From positions 1-64,000 of the forward strand of contig NZ_QLTT01000015.1 in NCBI RefSeq assembly GCF_003269295.1: 64,000 nucleotides of DNA. The letters run 5' to 3'. Below are positions 25,952 to 35,519 of the stretch, piece by piece. The notes under the pieces were generated by a model, which was given only the letters and a program-made list of their open reading frames with translations, made no database searches and had not been told where the DNA came from. Each line of letters starts with the position of its first letter. Within the stretch, counting starts at the first letter, position 1. The translations under genes and the position numbers were made by a program. The DNA is from Lentzea atacamensis (GTDB taxonomy: Bacteria > Actinomycetota > Actinomycetes > Mycobacteriales > Pseudonocardiaceae).

Positions 25952-28237
25952 TCAGCGGCGCTGGCCGCGCACCATCTTGACGAGACCCTTCATCGTCTCT
26001 TCCAGTCCCGAGCCGAACGGGTTGTCGTGCACCAGGTACGTCCACGTCGAGCTCGGGCGCTTCACCCCGGCGTCGGCGAGGTCGTAGCCGTCGTCAGTGA
26101 TCTTGGCCGCCTCGTACTTGTCCTTGGCCATCTCCCACGACTCCGGCACGATCTTGTTGAACGCCGGGATCGCCTCGCGGTGGAACTCGTCCAGCGGGTT
26201 CTGCCGTGCCAGCGCACGCAGGTGGATGCCCTCACGCAGGTCTGACAGGAACGTCAGGTGGTGCGTCCACAGGTCGTCGAGGAAGAACAGCGTGATCTTG
26301 CGGGCGGCCTCACCGGCCACCTCGTTGGACACGCCTTCCTTCTCACCGAGCTTCTCCAGCGCGGCGTCCGTGCGCAACACCACGTCGCGGTGCTTGAGCA
26401 GCAGGTCGCGCTGGTGCTCGATCAGCTTGTTGTAGCGCCACGTGTTGCGGTGGATCTCCAGGTTCACGCCCTCGGCGACGCGCTGAGCGTGCTCGAAGGT
26501 GTGCAGCAGGCCCTTGTCCCGCACCCGGCCGTCGTTGTCCACTTCGGACGGCTCTTCCGCGTCTGGCGCGTACTGGGTGATCAGGTCGTCCTGCATCGAG
26601 GAGAAGAACACCGAGCCACCGGGGTCGCCCTGACGGCCGGCCCGGCCGCGCAGCTGGTCGTCCAGGCGTGAGGACGAGTGGCGCCCGGTGCCGATCACGT
26701 ACAGGCCGCCCAGCTCGGCGATCCGGTCGTGATCCTCACCTTCGTGGCCGCCCAGGCGGATGTCCGTGCCGCGACCGGCCATCTGCGTGGAGACGGTGAT
26801 GCGCTGGTACGAACCGGCGTCGGCGATGATCGCCGCTTCCTCGGCGTCGTTCTTCGCGTTGAGCACCACGCATTCGAGCCCGGCGTCGCGCAGCTTGGAG
26901 GAGATCCGCTCGGACTCGGCGACGTCGAGCGTGCCGACGAGGATCGGCCGCCCGGTCTCGTGGACGGTCTTGATCTCCTCGACGATCGCGTCTTCCTTCT
27001 GCTCCAGCGTCGCGTAGAGGCGGAACGGCTCGTCCTCGCGGATGTTCTCCTTGTTCGGCGGGATCACGAGCACCTCGAGCTCGTAGAACTCGCGCAGGGT
27101 CTCCGCGACGGCCACCGCGGTACCGGTCATGCCGCAGCGCGTCGGGTACCGCGACAGCAGCGCCTGCACCGTCATCGAGTCGAGGATCTCGCCGGACTCG
27201 GTGGTCTGCACGTTCTCCTTGGCCTCGACCGCGGCCTGCAGGCCGTCCGGCCACCGCTGGAGCTTCGCGACGCGGCCGCGGGTGTCGTTGATCAAATGCA
27301 CCTTGCCGTCGCGCACGATGTAGTCGACGTCGCGGTGCAGCAGCACCTGCGCGTGCAGAGCCACGTTCACCTTCGACAGCGTGGAGGTGACGTGCTCCTG
27401 CGAGTAGAGGTCGATCTCGCCGAGCGCGCGTTCGACGGCCTCGGAGCCCGCACCCGTGAGGAACACGTTGCGCTCCTCGTCGTCGATCTCGTAGTGCAGG
27501 TTCTGCCGCAGTCGCTTCACCAGGTCGGCGATGACGGGGTCGGCAGCCTCCGCGCTGGTCGAGCCGGCGAGCACGAGCGGCACGCGGGCCTCGTCGACGA
27601 GCACCGAGTCGGCCTCGTCGATCAGCGCGACCTCCGGCTCCGGCACGATCAGGTCGTCGGGGCTCGTGACGATCCGGTCGCGCAGGATGTCGAAGCCGAT
27701 CTCGCTGACCGGTGCGTACGTGACCTCGCACTGGTAGGCCTCGCGGCGCTCCTCTGCCTTCGAGCTGCCGTTGATCCAGCCGACCGTGACGCCGAGCAGC
27801 CGGTAGAGCGGCCCCATCCACTCCGCGTCGCGCTGGGCGAGGTAGTCGTTGACGCTGACCACGTGGACGCGCTTGCCCTTGATCGCGAACCCGCCGGCGG
27901 CCATGGCGCCCGCGAGCGTCTTGCCCTCACCGGTGGCCATCTCGACGACGAGCCCGCTGAGCATGCCGAGCGCGCCGAGCACCTGCACGTCGAACGGACG
28001 CTGCCCGATGGCGCGCTCGGCGGCCTCACGCGTGAGGGCCACGAGCTCGGTGTCGTCGCACTCTTCGCGCAGCTTCGCGGCGTGTGCCGTCAGCTCCTCG
28101 TCGCTGAGCGCTTTGAACGTCTCAGCGTGTTTCTCCACGTCCTTGAGCAGTGCCTGGAACGGGGCGAGGTCAACCGATGCCGGTTTCTGCGCGAACCGGC
28201 GCATCCGCTGCTTGAAGCGCGCCATGAGAGTGGTCAC
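25952..28237 (-). CDS. secA2: Accessory preprotein translocase ATPase SecA2
   Basis: The second SecA motor of actinobacteria, which drives export of a subset of proteins through SecYEG. Walker A is MATGEGKTLAGA (about 100-111), Walker B DEADSVLVDEARVP, and the helicase motif VSTQMAGRGTDIRLGGHE is present, followed by GRAGRQGDPG. At 761 residues it is shorter than SecA1 and ends VKMVRGQRR without the C-terminal zinc-binding tail, as SecA2 proteins do. Start GTG 28237 or ATG 28225. It is transcribed alone; the region 28238-28328 is its promoter. No accessory secretion gene (secY2 or similar) is adjacent. Confidence 0.92.
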   Translation of the reverse strand: MTTLMARFKQRMRRFAQKPASVDLAPFQALLKDVEKHAETFKALSDEELTAHAAKLREECDDTELVALTREAAERAIGQRPFDVQVLGALGMLSGLVVEMATGEGKTLAGAMAAGGFAIKGKRVHVVSVNDYLAQRDAEWMGPLYRLLGVTVGWINGSSKAEERREAYQCEVTYAPVSEIGFDILRDRIVTSPDDLIVPEPEVALIDEADSVLVDEARVPLVLAGSTSAEAADPVIADLVKRLRQNLHYEIDDEERNVFLTGAGSEAVERALGEIDLYSQEHVTSTLSKVNVALHAQVLLHRDVDYIVRDGKVHLINDTRGRVAKLQRWPDGLQAAVEAKENVQTTESGEILDSMTVQALLSRYPTRCGMTGTAVAVAETLREFYELEVLVIPPNKENIREDEPFRLYATLEQKEDAIVEEIKTVHETGRPILVGTLDVAESERISSKLRDAGLECVVLNAKNDAEEAAIIADAGSYQRITVSTQMAGRGTDIRLGGHEGEDHDRIAELGGLYVIGTGRHSSSRLDDQLRGRAGRQGDPGGSVFFSSMQDDLITQYAPDAEEPSEVDNDGRVRDKGLLHTFEHAQRVAEGVNLEIHRNTWRYNKLIEHQRDLLLKHRDVVLRTDAALEKLGEKEGVSNEVAGEAARKITLFFLDDLWTHHLTFLSDLREGIHLRALARQNPLDEFHREAIPAFNKIVPESWEMAKDKYEAAKITDDGYDLADAGVKRPSSTWTYLVHDNPFGSGLEETMKGLVKMVRGQRR

Positions 28238-28328
28238 GAGCCAGGAACGTACGGCATCGCCTCGGGGTTCCGCAGAGGTCTTGACAGTGAAGGTGCGATT
28301 TGTCCGAATTTTACCTGATTTGCCCAGG

Positions 28329-29085
28329 TCAGCGATCGAACTCGGTCTCGCGGGGGCACCTTCTCCCAGAGCGCGATCTCGGCTTTGACGTCGTCGAGGT
28401 GGGTGAGCACGGCGTCGACCGCGTCCCCGCCCAGCGTCGGCCTGAGCGGGGTTTCGGCGGCGTCGAGCGCGGTCAAGATGGCGGCGGCGGTCTTGGCGGG
28501 GTCGCCCGGCTGCTTGCCGTTGCCCGCCGTGATCATCTGCCTGGTCCTGCCGACCGAGTCCGCGTAGATCTCGGTCTCCTTGGAGCCGCTGTAGCCGCTG
28601 AACAGGCTGGTGCGGAACGAGCCGGGTTCGACGATGAGAACTTTGACGCCGAACGACTTCATCTCGTCGGCCAGCGCCTCCGAGGGCCTTCCAGGGCGAA
28701 CTTCGTGGCGCTGTGCGCGCCGAAGCCCGCGAACGACAGCTGGCCGCCCATGCTGCTCAGCTGGACGATCGCGCTGGGCTTCGAAGAGGTCGCGGAGCTC
28801 CTCGTCGGTCGTCTCCTCGACGGCGCCCACGTGGGTGCGGCCGGCGTTGTTGACGAGCACGTCGATGCGGCCGTGTTCCGCGATCACGTTGGCGACCGTG
28901 GTCCGGATGGCGTCGTGGTTGGTCACGTCCATCCGCACCGGGACGACCTGGCGAGGGTGGGTCCTCACCAGGTCGTCCAGTGACTCGATGCGACGTGCGG
29001 TGGCCACCACCTGGTCGCCCGCCGCCACCGCGGCCTCCGTGATGGCGCGGCGGAAGCCGCTGTTGGCGCCGGTGATCAGCCATAC
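28329..29085 (-). pseudogene. Decayed short-chain dehydrogenase/reductase
   Basis: Pieces of one SDR gene lie in three frames. VWLITGANSGF (cofactor motif; the usual glycine/arginine after GF is altered and no start codon remains) leads to VVATARRIESLDDL and VDVLVNNAGRTHVG in a second frame, ending at LRDLFE near 28779. About 23 codons expected after LFE are missing. The text resumes in another frame as SAIVQLSSMGGQLSFAGFGAHSATKFALEG, which holds the catalytic Ser. One base is missing after LEG, returning to SEALADEMKSFGVKVLIVEPGSF. A further +1 change near WEKVP lets the natural tail RETEFDR end at TGA 28329. Three lesions argue for a true pseudogene. The usual YxxxK is changed to HSATK. Confidence 0.8.
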
Positions 29086-29178
29086 CCTGCTGGACGAGGT
29101 GCAGTCTCCCTCGGGTGAGTCGAGCCGTCCTGAAGAAGGCTTGCCAGACTCGTCCCCGAGAGAAACGTGGTCAAACGA

Positions 29179-30480
29179 CTAACTGGCGTTCACCCGATGC
29201 GTCTCCGGCAGCTTGAGGGCCGAGAACAGCGTGGCCAGGCCCATCAGGCACAGGAACGCGGACACCGACATCGACGTCCCGGTCGCCCCGAGCAGCGCGG
29301 TCATGATGAACGGCGTGCCGCCGCTGACCAGGATCGACGCCAGCTGGTAGGCGAGCGAGGCGCCCGAGTACCGCACGTGCGGCTCGAACAGCTCGCCCAG
29401 GTACGCGGCGATCGGCCCGTACACGAGAGAGGACGCGATGCCTCCGATCGTCGTTGCGACGAACAGCAACAGCAGCGAGGCCGTGTCCACGAGCAGGAAG
29501 TACGGGAACGCCCACACGACCAGGCCGATGGCGCCCGCGATGATCAGCGGGCGGCGGCCGAGCCGGTCGGACGCGTGGCCCGCCCAGAGGATCACCGGGA
29601 TGCTCACGGCCGACGACAGCAGGCTGACGACCAGCACCGACTCGCGAGAGAGGCCCAGCGTGACCGTGGCGTAGGAGAGGACGCCCGCGATCGAGACGTA
29701 GAAGATCGCGTTGGAGGCGAACATCAGGCCCGCACCGAGCAGGATCGGCCTGCGGTGGGTGCGCAGGGCCTCCTTCAGCGGGGCGTGCGCGACGGCGGGT
29801 GCGGTGGCGCGGCGTTCCTTCAGCTCGCGGAAGACCGGGCTGTCCTCGACCTTCAGCTGGATGAAGAGGACGACCGGGAAGAGCAGCGCCGAGGCCAGGA
29901 ACGGGACGCGCCAGCCCCAGGACGCGAAGGCCTCGGCCGACATCGTCGTGGTGGCCGCGATGAACGCCACGTTGCCCAGCAGCACGCCGATCGGGACGCC
30001 CGCCTGGCCGAACGTGCCCGCGAAGCCGCGTTTCCCTGCGCCCGCCGACTCGGTGAGCAGCAGGACCACGCCGCCCCACTGGCCGCCGACCGCGATGCCC
30101 TGCAGGAAGCGGAGCGTGACGAGCAGGACGGGTGCGCCGACGCCGATGGTCGCGGACGTCGGGAGCAGGCCGATGAGGAACGTCGCCGCCGCCATGAGGG
30201 CCAGGCAGATGACGAGAGCGGGCTTGCGGCCGAACTTGTCGCCGACGTGGCCGAAGACCAGGCCGCCGATGGGACGGGCGATGAAGCCCGCCCAGAACGT
30301 GCTGAAGGACAACAGGAGGCCGACGATCGGGGTGGCCTCCGGGAAGAACAGTTTGGGGAACACGAGGGCCGCGGCGGTCGCGTAGATGAAGAAGTCGTAC
30401 CACTCGATGGAGCTACCAACGAGTCCGGCTGCCATCAGCCTGCGCAAGGTCTTCTGTTCAGTCGGGGCGACACTGACCAC
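29179..30480 (-). CDS. MHS-family MFS metabolite:H+ symporter
   Basis: A 433-residue, 12-helix transporter with the MHS signature VGSSIEWYDFFIYATAAALVF and the loop motif GHVGDKFGRKPALV. It is similar in layout to the transporter at 10406-11704 but clearly divergent in sequence. It lies 9 bp downstream of the acyl-CoA carboxylase gene and is probably cotranscribed with it, which suggests uptake of an organic acid that feeds acyl-CoA metabolism. GTG 30480 follows AGGAGA by 4-5 nt. The substrate is not known. Confidence 0.9.
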   Translation of the reverse strand: MVSVAPTEQKTLRRLMAAGLVGSSIEWYDFFIYATAAALVFPKLFFPEATPIVGLLLSFSTFWAGFIARPIGGLVFGHVGDKFGRKPALVICLALMAAATFLIGLLPTSATIGVGAPVLLVTLRFLQGIAVGGQWGGVVLLLTESAGAGKRGFAGTFGQAGVPIGVLLGNVAFIAATTTMSAEAFASWGWRVPFLASALLFPVVLFIQLKVEDSPVFRELKERRATAPAVAHAPLKEALRTHRRPILLGAGLMFASNAIFYVSIAGVLSYATVTLGLSRESVLVVSLLSSAVSIPVILWAGHASDRLGRRPLIIAGAIGLVVWAFPYFLLVDTASLLLLFVATTIGGIASSLVYGPIAAYLGELFEPHVRYSGASLAYQLASILVSGGTPFIMTALLGATGTSMSVSAFLCLMGLATLFSALKLPETHRVNAS

Positions 30481-30489
30481 GGCTTCTCC

Positions 30490-33400
30490 TCACCAGGTAT
30501 CGACGAACGGGCGTTTCTTCCCTTGGGGGCGGGAAGTTGCGGGGGCGAGCGCGGTGGCGATCCAGCGGCGCGTGTCGGCCGGGTCGATCACGTCGTCGAT
30601 CTCGAAGACACTCGCGACGTTCAGCGCTTTGCCGTGTTCGTACGCGCTCGCGACCATCTGGTCGAAGCGCTGCTTGCGTTCTTCGGGGTCCTCGATGGCG
30701 TCGAGCTCGCGTCTGAACCCGAGCTTGACCGCGCCTTCGAGGCCCATCGGGCCGAACTCGCCGGTGGGCCAGGAGACGGCGAACTGGGGAACCTTGAGCG
30801 AGCCGGCCGCCATCGCCTGGGCGCCGAGGCCGTACGCCTTGCGCAGGATCACCAGTCCGAAGGGGACGGTGAGGTTGGCGCCGGTGACGACCATGCGGGT
30901 CAGGTGGCGGACCGTGGCGGTGCGTTCGGCGTCGGGGCCGACCATGAAGCCCGGGGTGTCAGCCAGGGAGACGACCGGGAGATCGAACGCGTCCGCGAGC
31001 TGGAGGAAGCGGGCGCACTTGTCGGCGGCGTCGGCGTCGATCGCGCCGCCCAGGACGTTGGGGTCGTTGGCGATCAGGGCGAGCGGGCGGCCTTCCACGC
31101 GGATCAGGGCGGTGACGATGGCCTTGCCGAAGCCGTTCCTCAGCTCCAGGACCGAGCCGGTGTCCGCGAGGGTGTCGATGACCTTGCGGATGTCGTAGGC
31201 GCGGAGGCGGTTCTGCGGGATGGCGTGGCGGAGGAGGCGCTGGTCGGCGCACTTCCACGAACCGGAATTGTCGGTGCTGTCTGGGAGAATTGGATTCAGG
31301 GGTTCCCCCGAGGGCGCGGACGAAGGCTGCGCGTTCGGCGAGGGGACGCCTGCGGGAGCCTGGAAGCCTGCTGGAGCCTGGAAGTACGAGAGGTACTTCT
31401 TGGCGACGGCCACCGCTTCCTCTTCGGTGCGCACGGCGATGTCCACGACGCCGTTGGGCACCTGCACGTCGAGCGGGCCGATGTCCTCCGGCCGGAACGT
31501 GCCCAGGCCGCCGCCCTCGATCATCGCCGGGCCGCCCATGCCGATGTTCGCGCCGTCCACCGCGATGATCACGTCGCACGTGCCGAGCAGCACCGCGTTG
31601 CCCGCGAAGCAGCGGCCCGCGACGATCCCGATCAGCGGGACCTGGCCGCTCAGCCGGGCGAACGCGTGGAACGAGCCGCAGTCGAGGCCGCTGACCATGC
31701 TGTGGTCGGTGTCGCCTGGACGTCCGCCGCCACCCTCGGCGAACAGCACCACGGGCAGGTTCTCCTGCTGTGCCAGGGCGAACAACCTGTCCTTCTTCTG
31801 ATGGTTGCGCAGGCCCTGGGTGCCGGCGAGCACGGCGTAGTCGTAGGACATCGCCACGATGCGTTGGCCGTTCACGACGCCGATGCCGGCCACCAGGCCG
31901 TCGGCGGGAGTGCGCTCGATCAGCTCCTGAAGCGAGCGGCGCTGGCGTTGGGCGGCGATCGCCAGTCCGCCGTACTCGACGAAGGACGAACAGAGGTCCG
32001 CGATGTTCTCGCGCGCGGTCCGCCCGCCGGCGGCGTGTCGTCGCGCGGCAGCTTCGGGACGATCGAGCTGATGGCGTTCGAGCACCTCGGCCAGATCCGG
32101 CCGGACGTGCTCGAGATCGACCTCGGCCGAGTCCTCGGTGGACTCACCCGAACCGGACGCGAGCAGCTGCCCCTCCGCGACCGTGTCGCCCACGGCCACC
32201 AGCACATCGCCGGACACGCGCACGACGTGCTGCATCTTCATCGCTTCCAGCACAACCGAATCAGCCGTCACGGCCACGACGGTGCCCGCCAGCGGAGCCC
32301 GCATGCCGGAAGCCGGCTCCTCGGCCACGAAGTCCGTGGTCGCCCCGACGATGTCGCGGGACAGCAGCGACTTCAGGAACTCCAGGTTCGTCGAGACGCC
32401 CTCGATCCGGAAGTCGCGCAACGCCCGCCGCGCCCGGTTCAGGGCGACGTCGAGATCCTCACCGTGCACCACGAGCTTCGCCAGCAACCCGTCGTACCGC
32501 GTCCCGACCCGGTAGCCCGGATACCCGTGCGTGTCGACGCGGATTCCAGGCCCGGAAGGCAGCGCGAACGTCGACAACACGCCACCGGACGTCTGGTTCA
32601 CCCGCACCTGCACTGCCGCACCGCGATCAGCCGGGGTGAAGTCGACGTCGCCGCCCCAGGCCAGCAACAGCTGGGTGCGCACGAGGTCCACACCGGACAC
32701 CATCTCGGTCACGGTGTGCTCGACCTGCAACCGCGGGTTGACTTCCAGGAACGCGAACGAGTCCCCGGCCACCAGGAACTCCACCGTGCCGACCCCGGTG
32801 TACCCGACAGCGGAGGCGATGGCGGCGGCCGCTTCGTGAAGTGCCTTGCGCAGCGACGGATCCAGCAGGGGCGCCGGAGCGATCTCCACGACCTTCTGAT
32901 GGTGCAGCTGCAGGGAGCAGTCGCGGTCACCGACCACCGACGTGCCGACCAGCTGCACCTCGATGTGCCGGGCGGAGGGCAGCAACCGTTCGAAGTAGAC
33001 GTCCCCGACCCCGAACGCCGCCAGCGCTTCCGCCCGGCACGCCTCGACGGCGCTGTCGAGGTCCTCGGGCGCGTACACCGCCCGCATGCCCTTGCCGCCA
33101 CCGCCGGCGACCGCCTTGACCATCACGGGGAACTCGCCCGGTGCCGCGTCCAGCACCGGAATCCCCAGCGAAGCCGCCAGATCCCGTGCCCGGCGCTTGT
33201 CGCCCAGCAGCTCCAGCACGTCCGGCCGCGGCCCCACGAACGTCAGCCCGCGCGCCTCGCAGGCACGGGCGAAGCCGGCGTTCTCGGAGAGGAAACCCCA
33301 CCCCGGATGCACCGCCTGACAGCCGTCCGCCGCATCCAGCAGCTGATCCACGTCCAGGTAGGGCGCATCTCCACGGAGCGCGACCGCGCGGTCCGCCAGC

Positions 33401-33519
33401 GTCACGTGCAGGGCGGAGGCGTCGTCCTCCGCGTACACCGCCACGGTGCGGATGCCCAGGTCAGCGGCCGCGCGCAGCACGCGGACGGCGACCTCACCCC
33501 GGTTGGCGACGAGCAGCAC
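30490..33519 (-). CDS. Single-chain biotin-dependent acyl-CoA carboxylase (BC-BCCP-CT)
   Basis: One 1009-residue chain carries all parts of an acyl-CoA carboxylase. Biotin carboxylase comes first (about 1-395: LLVANRGEVAVRV, AVAGGGGKGMRA, FLEVNPRLQVEHTVTE). The biotin carrier follows (about 400-465, VLEAMKMQH with biotinyl Lys428). Then come both halves of a carboxyltransferase (about 500-1009: IGIVAGRCFAGNAVLLG, NIGMGGPAMIEGGGLG, then SLADTPGFMVGPDAERT). This architecture is that of the homo-oligomeric long-chain acyl-CoA carboxylases known from Mycobacterium; acyl chain length here is not predictable. A Gly/Ala/Pro/Ser-rich linker (FQAPAGFQAPAG) splits the CT halves. GTG 33519 has AGGAGG 6 nt upstream. 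A CTAAGC-type operator lies 11 bp before the start. Confidence 0.9.
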   Translation of the reverse strand: MLLVANRGEVAVRVLRAAADLGIRTVAVYAEDDASALHVTLADRAVALRGDAPYLDVDQLLDAADGCQAVHPGWGFLSENAGFARACEARGLTFVGPRPDVLELLGDKRRARDLAASLGIPVLDAAPGEFPVMVKAVAGGGGKGMRAVYAPEDLDSAVEACRAEALAAFGVGDVYFERLLPSARHIEVQLVGTSVVGDRDCSLQLHHQKVVEIAPAPLLDPSLRKALHEAAAAIASAVGYTGVGTVEFLVAGDSFAFLEVNPRLQVEHTVTEMVSGVDLVRTQLLLAWGGDVDFTPADRGAAVQVRVNQTSGGVLSTFALPSGPGIRVDTHGYPGYRVGTRYDGLLAKLVVHGEDLDVALNRARRALRDFRIEGVSTNLEFLKSLLSRDIVGATTDFVAEEPASGMRAPLAGTVVAVTADSVVLEAMKMQHVVRVSGDVLVAVGDTVAEGQLLASGSGESTEDSAEVDLEHVRPDLAEVLERHQLDRPEAAARRHAAGGRTARENIADLCSSFVEYGGLAIAAQRQRRSLQELIERTPADGLVAGIGVVNGQRIVAMSYDYAVLAGTQGLRNHQKKDRLFALAQQENLPVVLFAEGGGGRPGDTDHSMVSGLDCGSFHAFARLSGQVPLIGIVAGRCFAGNAVLLGTCDVIIAVDGANIGMGGPAMIEGGGLGTFRPEDIGPLDVQVPNGVVDIAVRTEEEAVAVAKKYLSYFQAPAGFQAPAGVPSPNAQPSSAPSGEPLNPILPDSTDNSGSWKCADQRLLRHAIPQNRLRAYDIRKVIDTLADTGSVLELRNGFGKAIVTALIRVEGRPLALIANDPNVLGGAIDADAADKCARFLQLADAFDLPVVSLADTPGFMVGPDAERTATVRHLTRMVVTGANLTVPFGLVILRKAYGLGAQAMAAGSLKVPQFAVSWPTGEFGPMGLEGAVKLGFRRELDAIEDPEERKQRFDQMVASAYEHGKALNVASVFEIDDVIDPADTRRWIATALAPATSRPQGKKRPFVDTW

Positions 33520-33529
33520 GGCAATCCTC

Positions 33530-33545
33530 CTGAGCGACCGCTTAG
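33530..33545. promoter_or_regulatory. TetR-type operator, carboxylase copy
   Basis: CTGAGC-GACC-GCTTAG is a 16-bp palindrome with one mismatch to the form CTAAGC-N4-GCTTAG found at three other places in the window. It sits just upstream of the ribosome-binding site of the carboxylase gene, a position suited to repression. Confidence 0.65.
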
Positions 33546-33700
33546 TATGTGACGGCGGTCGCATGTTGCCACCTGAGGTCAACAGAAGTCCATACGGAAC
33601 CGATCGGGGAGGTGAGACGTCAACGGAACGCTTCAGCGCGAACCGACGATTCAGTGGGCAGACTTCCCCGCAAAGTTGCGAAGGGCTTCAGGAGGCCGCA

Positions 33701-34480
33701 GTGGTGTTCAAGAGGATGTTGCGCGCGTTCGGCGTGGGCGGGCCGACTGTCGACACGGTGCTGACCAACCCGAACGTGCGTCCCGGCGAGATGTTGTCGG
33801 GCGAGGTCAGGATCGCCGGTGGCGACCACCCCGCCGAGATCGACCACGTCACGCTGGCGCTGCTCACCCGCGTCGAGGTCGAGAGCGGCGACAACGAGTA
33901 CAACACCAACATGGAGTTCCACAAGTTCTCCGTGGGACAGCGGATCATGGCGCAGCCGCACCAGAACCTCTCGCTGCCGTTCCAGGTTCCGGTGCCGTTC
34001 GAGTGCCCGCTCAACGTCGTGGGAGGCATGCAGCTCTCCGGCATGCAGCTGGGCCTGCGCACCGAGCTGGAGGTCCGCGGCGCTGTCGACCCCGGTGACC
34101 TCGACCCGATCTGGGTGCACCCGCTGCCGTCGCAGGACGCGGTGCTGCAGGCTTTCGGGCAGATGGGCTTCCGCTTCACCAAGGCGGACAACGAGCGCGG
34201 CCGCATCCACGGCGTGCCGCAGCAGCTGCCGTTCTACCAGGAGATCGAGTTCTACCCGCCGCCGCAGTTCGCCGGCCGCGTCAAGCAGGTCGAGCTGACC
34301 TTCGTGACGACGCCGACCGAGCTGCACGTGGTCCTGGAGGCGGACAAGCGCGCCGGCCTGCTCCGTGCGGGCGGCGACGCCTACGGCAGGTTCGCCGTGT
34401 CGCACCAGCAGGCCGCCGGCACCGACTGGACCGCCACGATCAACCAGTGGATGAGCCAGGTCTCCGGTAGCCGCTGGTAG
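33701..34480 (+). CDS. Spo0M-like sporulation-control protein
   Basis: The 259-residue protein matches the Spo0M family (arrestin-like N-terminal fold). It begins with the family pattern VFKRMLRAFGVGGPTVDTVL, followed by VRPGEMLSGEVRIAGGDHPAEIDHVTLALLTRVE and NLSLPFQVPVPFECPLNVVGG. In Bacillus Spo0M affects sporulation and cell division; in actinomycetes the role is unclear. Start GTG 33701 (GTG 33704 also in frame) with AGGAGG at 33690-33695. It is alone, divergent from the carboxylase gene. No membrane segment is present, so it is cytoplasmic. Confidence 0.88.
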   Translation: MVFKRMLRAFGVGGPTVDTVLTNPNVRPGEMLSGEVRIAGGDHPAEIDHVTLALLTRVEVESGDNEYNTNMEFHKFSVGQRIMAQPHQNLSLPFQVPVPFECPLNVVGGMQLSGMQLGLRTELEVRGAVDPGDLDPIWVHPLPSQDAVLQAFGQMGFRFTKADNERGRIHGVPQQLPFYQEIEFYPPPQFAGRVKQVELTFVTTPTELHVVLEADKRAGLLRAGGDAYGRFAVSHQQAAGTDWTATINQWMSQVSGSRW

Positions 34481-34566
34481 CTCTCGAGCTGCGGACCGCG
34501 ACGAGTGACGGGATGATTTTCTGCGAGATCCCCCACCTCAAACGGGGACTGGCGTAGGAGGCGGTC

Positions 34567-34839
34567 GTGACCATCGACAGCATCATCGGCGCACTCATCA
34601 TCGGTCTGATCCTCGGCCTGCTCGGCAAGCTGTTCGCACCGGGCAAACAGGCCATCCCGATCTGGCTGACCCTGCTGGTCGGCATCGCGGCCGCGTTCAT
34701 CGGGTCGTGGATCGCGAAGCTGCTCGGCGTGCAGACCACACCCGGCATCGACTGGATCGAAGTGATCGTTCAGATCATCGTCGCGGCGATCGGCGTCTCG
34801 GTCGTGGCGGGGGTGTACGGCCGCAAGTCGGTCAGTTAG
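34567..34839 (+). CDS. GlsB/YeaQ/YmgE-family small membrane protein
   Basis: A 90-residue protein with three hydrophobic helices (about 4-22, 31-52, 63-82) and the family pattern IIGLILGLLGKLFAPGKQ. These transglycosylase-associated proteins are often stress-induced; their function is not settled. GTG 34567 follows AGGAGGCG. The last 8 bp overlap the tail of the TetR gene on the other strand. Confidence 0.88.
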   Translation: MTIDSIIGALIIGLILGLLGKLFAPGKQAIPIWLTLLVGIAAAFIGSWIAKLLGVQTTPGIDWIEVIVQIIVAAIGVSVVAGVYGRKSVS

Positions 34840-35455
34840 CCGGGCGGAGCATCCTGAGGACGAGGTCGGCGTACAACGCGCCGATCTCGTCCGGGGTCCG
34901 CTTTCCGCCGGGCTGGTACCAGCGCGCGACGTCGATGCACAGCGACAGGACGGCGAGCGTCGCGCCCTTCAGGTCCGGGACGTCGAAGACGCCCTCGGCC
35001 ACGCCGTCCGCGATGTAGGACCGCATCTGCTGGTCGATCTGCCGGCGCAGCTCCGCCACCTGCGCGTGGTGCTCTGGGGAGAGCGCGCCGAGCTCGTACT
35101 GCACCACCCGCGCCGTCGTGTGGAACTCCGCGTGCCAGCCCGCGAACGCCGCCACCGCGTTCCTCAGCCGTTCCACCACGTCGCCGCCCTGGATGCGGGA
35201 CAACAGCTTGAGCGACGTCTCGTGACCGACGAGCGAGATGTTGAAGAGGAGCTCCTCTTTGGACCGGTAGTGGATGTACACGGCCGCCGGCGACATTCCC
35301 GCCAGAGAGGCGATGTCTCGGGTCGTCGTGGCGTGATATCCCTTGCCCGCGAACGCGTGCGCGGCGGCGATGAGCATGCGGCGGGCGGCGTCCGGGGTGA
35401 CCGAGCGCCACGTCTCGTCGAGCAGCGCGAACTCATCCAGTCCGGTCGTCGTCAT
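34832..35455 (-). CDS. TetR-family repressor of the acyl-CoA region
   Basis: A 207-residue TetR regulator with the N-terminal helix-turn-helix (RRMLIAAAHAFAGKGYHATTTRDIASLAGMSPAAVYIHYRSKEELLF, about residues 24-70) and an alpha-helical ligand-binding domain. It is divergent from the acyl-CoA dehydrogenase operon. The 93-bp gap carries two copies of CTAAGC-N4-GCTTAG, so it very probably represses both itself and that operon. An acyl-CoA ligand would fit but is inferred. ATG 35455 is used; the frame stays open far upstream across the divergent gene, which is antisense sequence and not coding. Confidence 0.88.
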   Translation of the reverse strand: MTTTGLDEFALLDETWRSVTPDAARRMLIAAAHAFAGKGYHATTTRDIASLAGMSPAAVYIHYRSKEELLFNISLVGHETSLKLLSRIQGGDVVERLRNAVAAFAGWHAEFHTTARVVQYELGALSPEHHAQVAELRRQIDQQMRSYIADGVAEGVFDVPDLKGATLAVLSLCIDVARWYQPGGKRTPDEIGALYADLVLRMLRPAN

Positions 35456-35501
35456 CGGGCCTGCTCCTCGCGTGTTGACAGGTGATGAATCGTACTGCAC
35501 G

Positions 35502-35517
35502 CTAAGCGGGCGCTTAG
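35502..35517. promoter_or_regulatory. TetR-type operator, dehydrogenase/TetR gap, copy 1
   Basis: CTAAGC-GGGC-GCTTAG, a perfect 6-bp-arm palindrome extended by one more pair (G...C) on each side. It lies between the divergent TetR and acyl-CoA dehydrogenase genes. Confidence 0.75.
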
Positions 35518-35519
35518 CG

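Noticed and set aside
29167..33552. Very long open frame on the plus strand opposite the MHS transporter and the carboxylase
   Set aside because: It is antisense to two clear genes and its product is Arg/Gln/His-rich low-complexity sequence. High GC removes stop codons from such frames.
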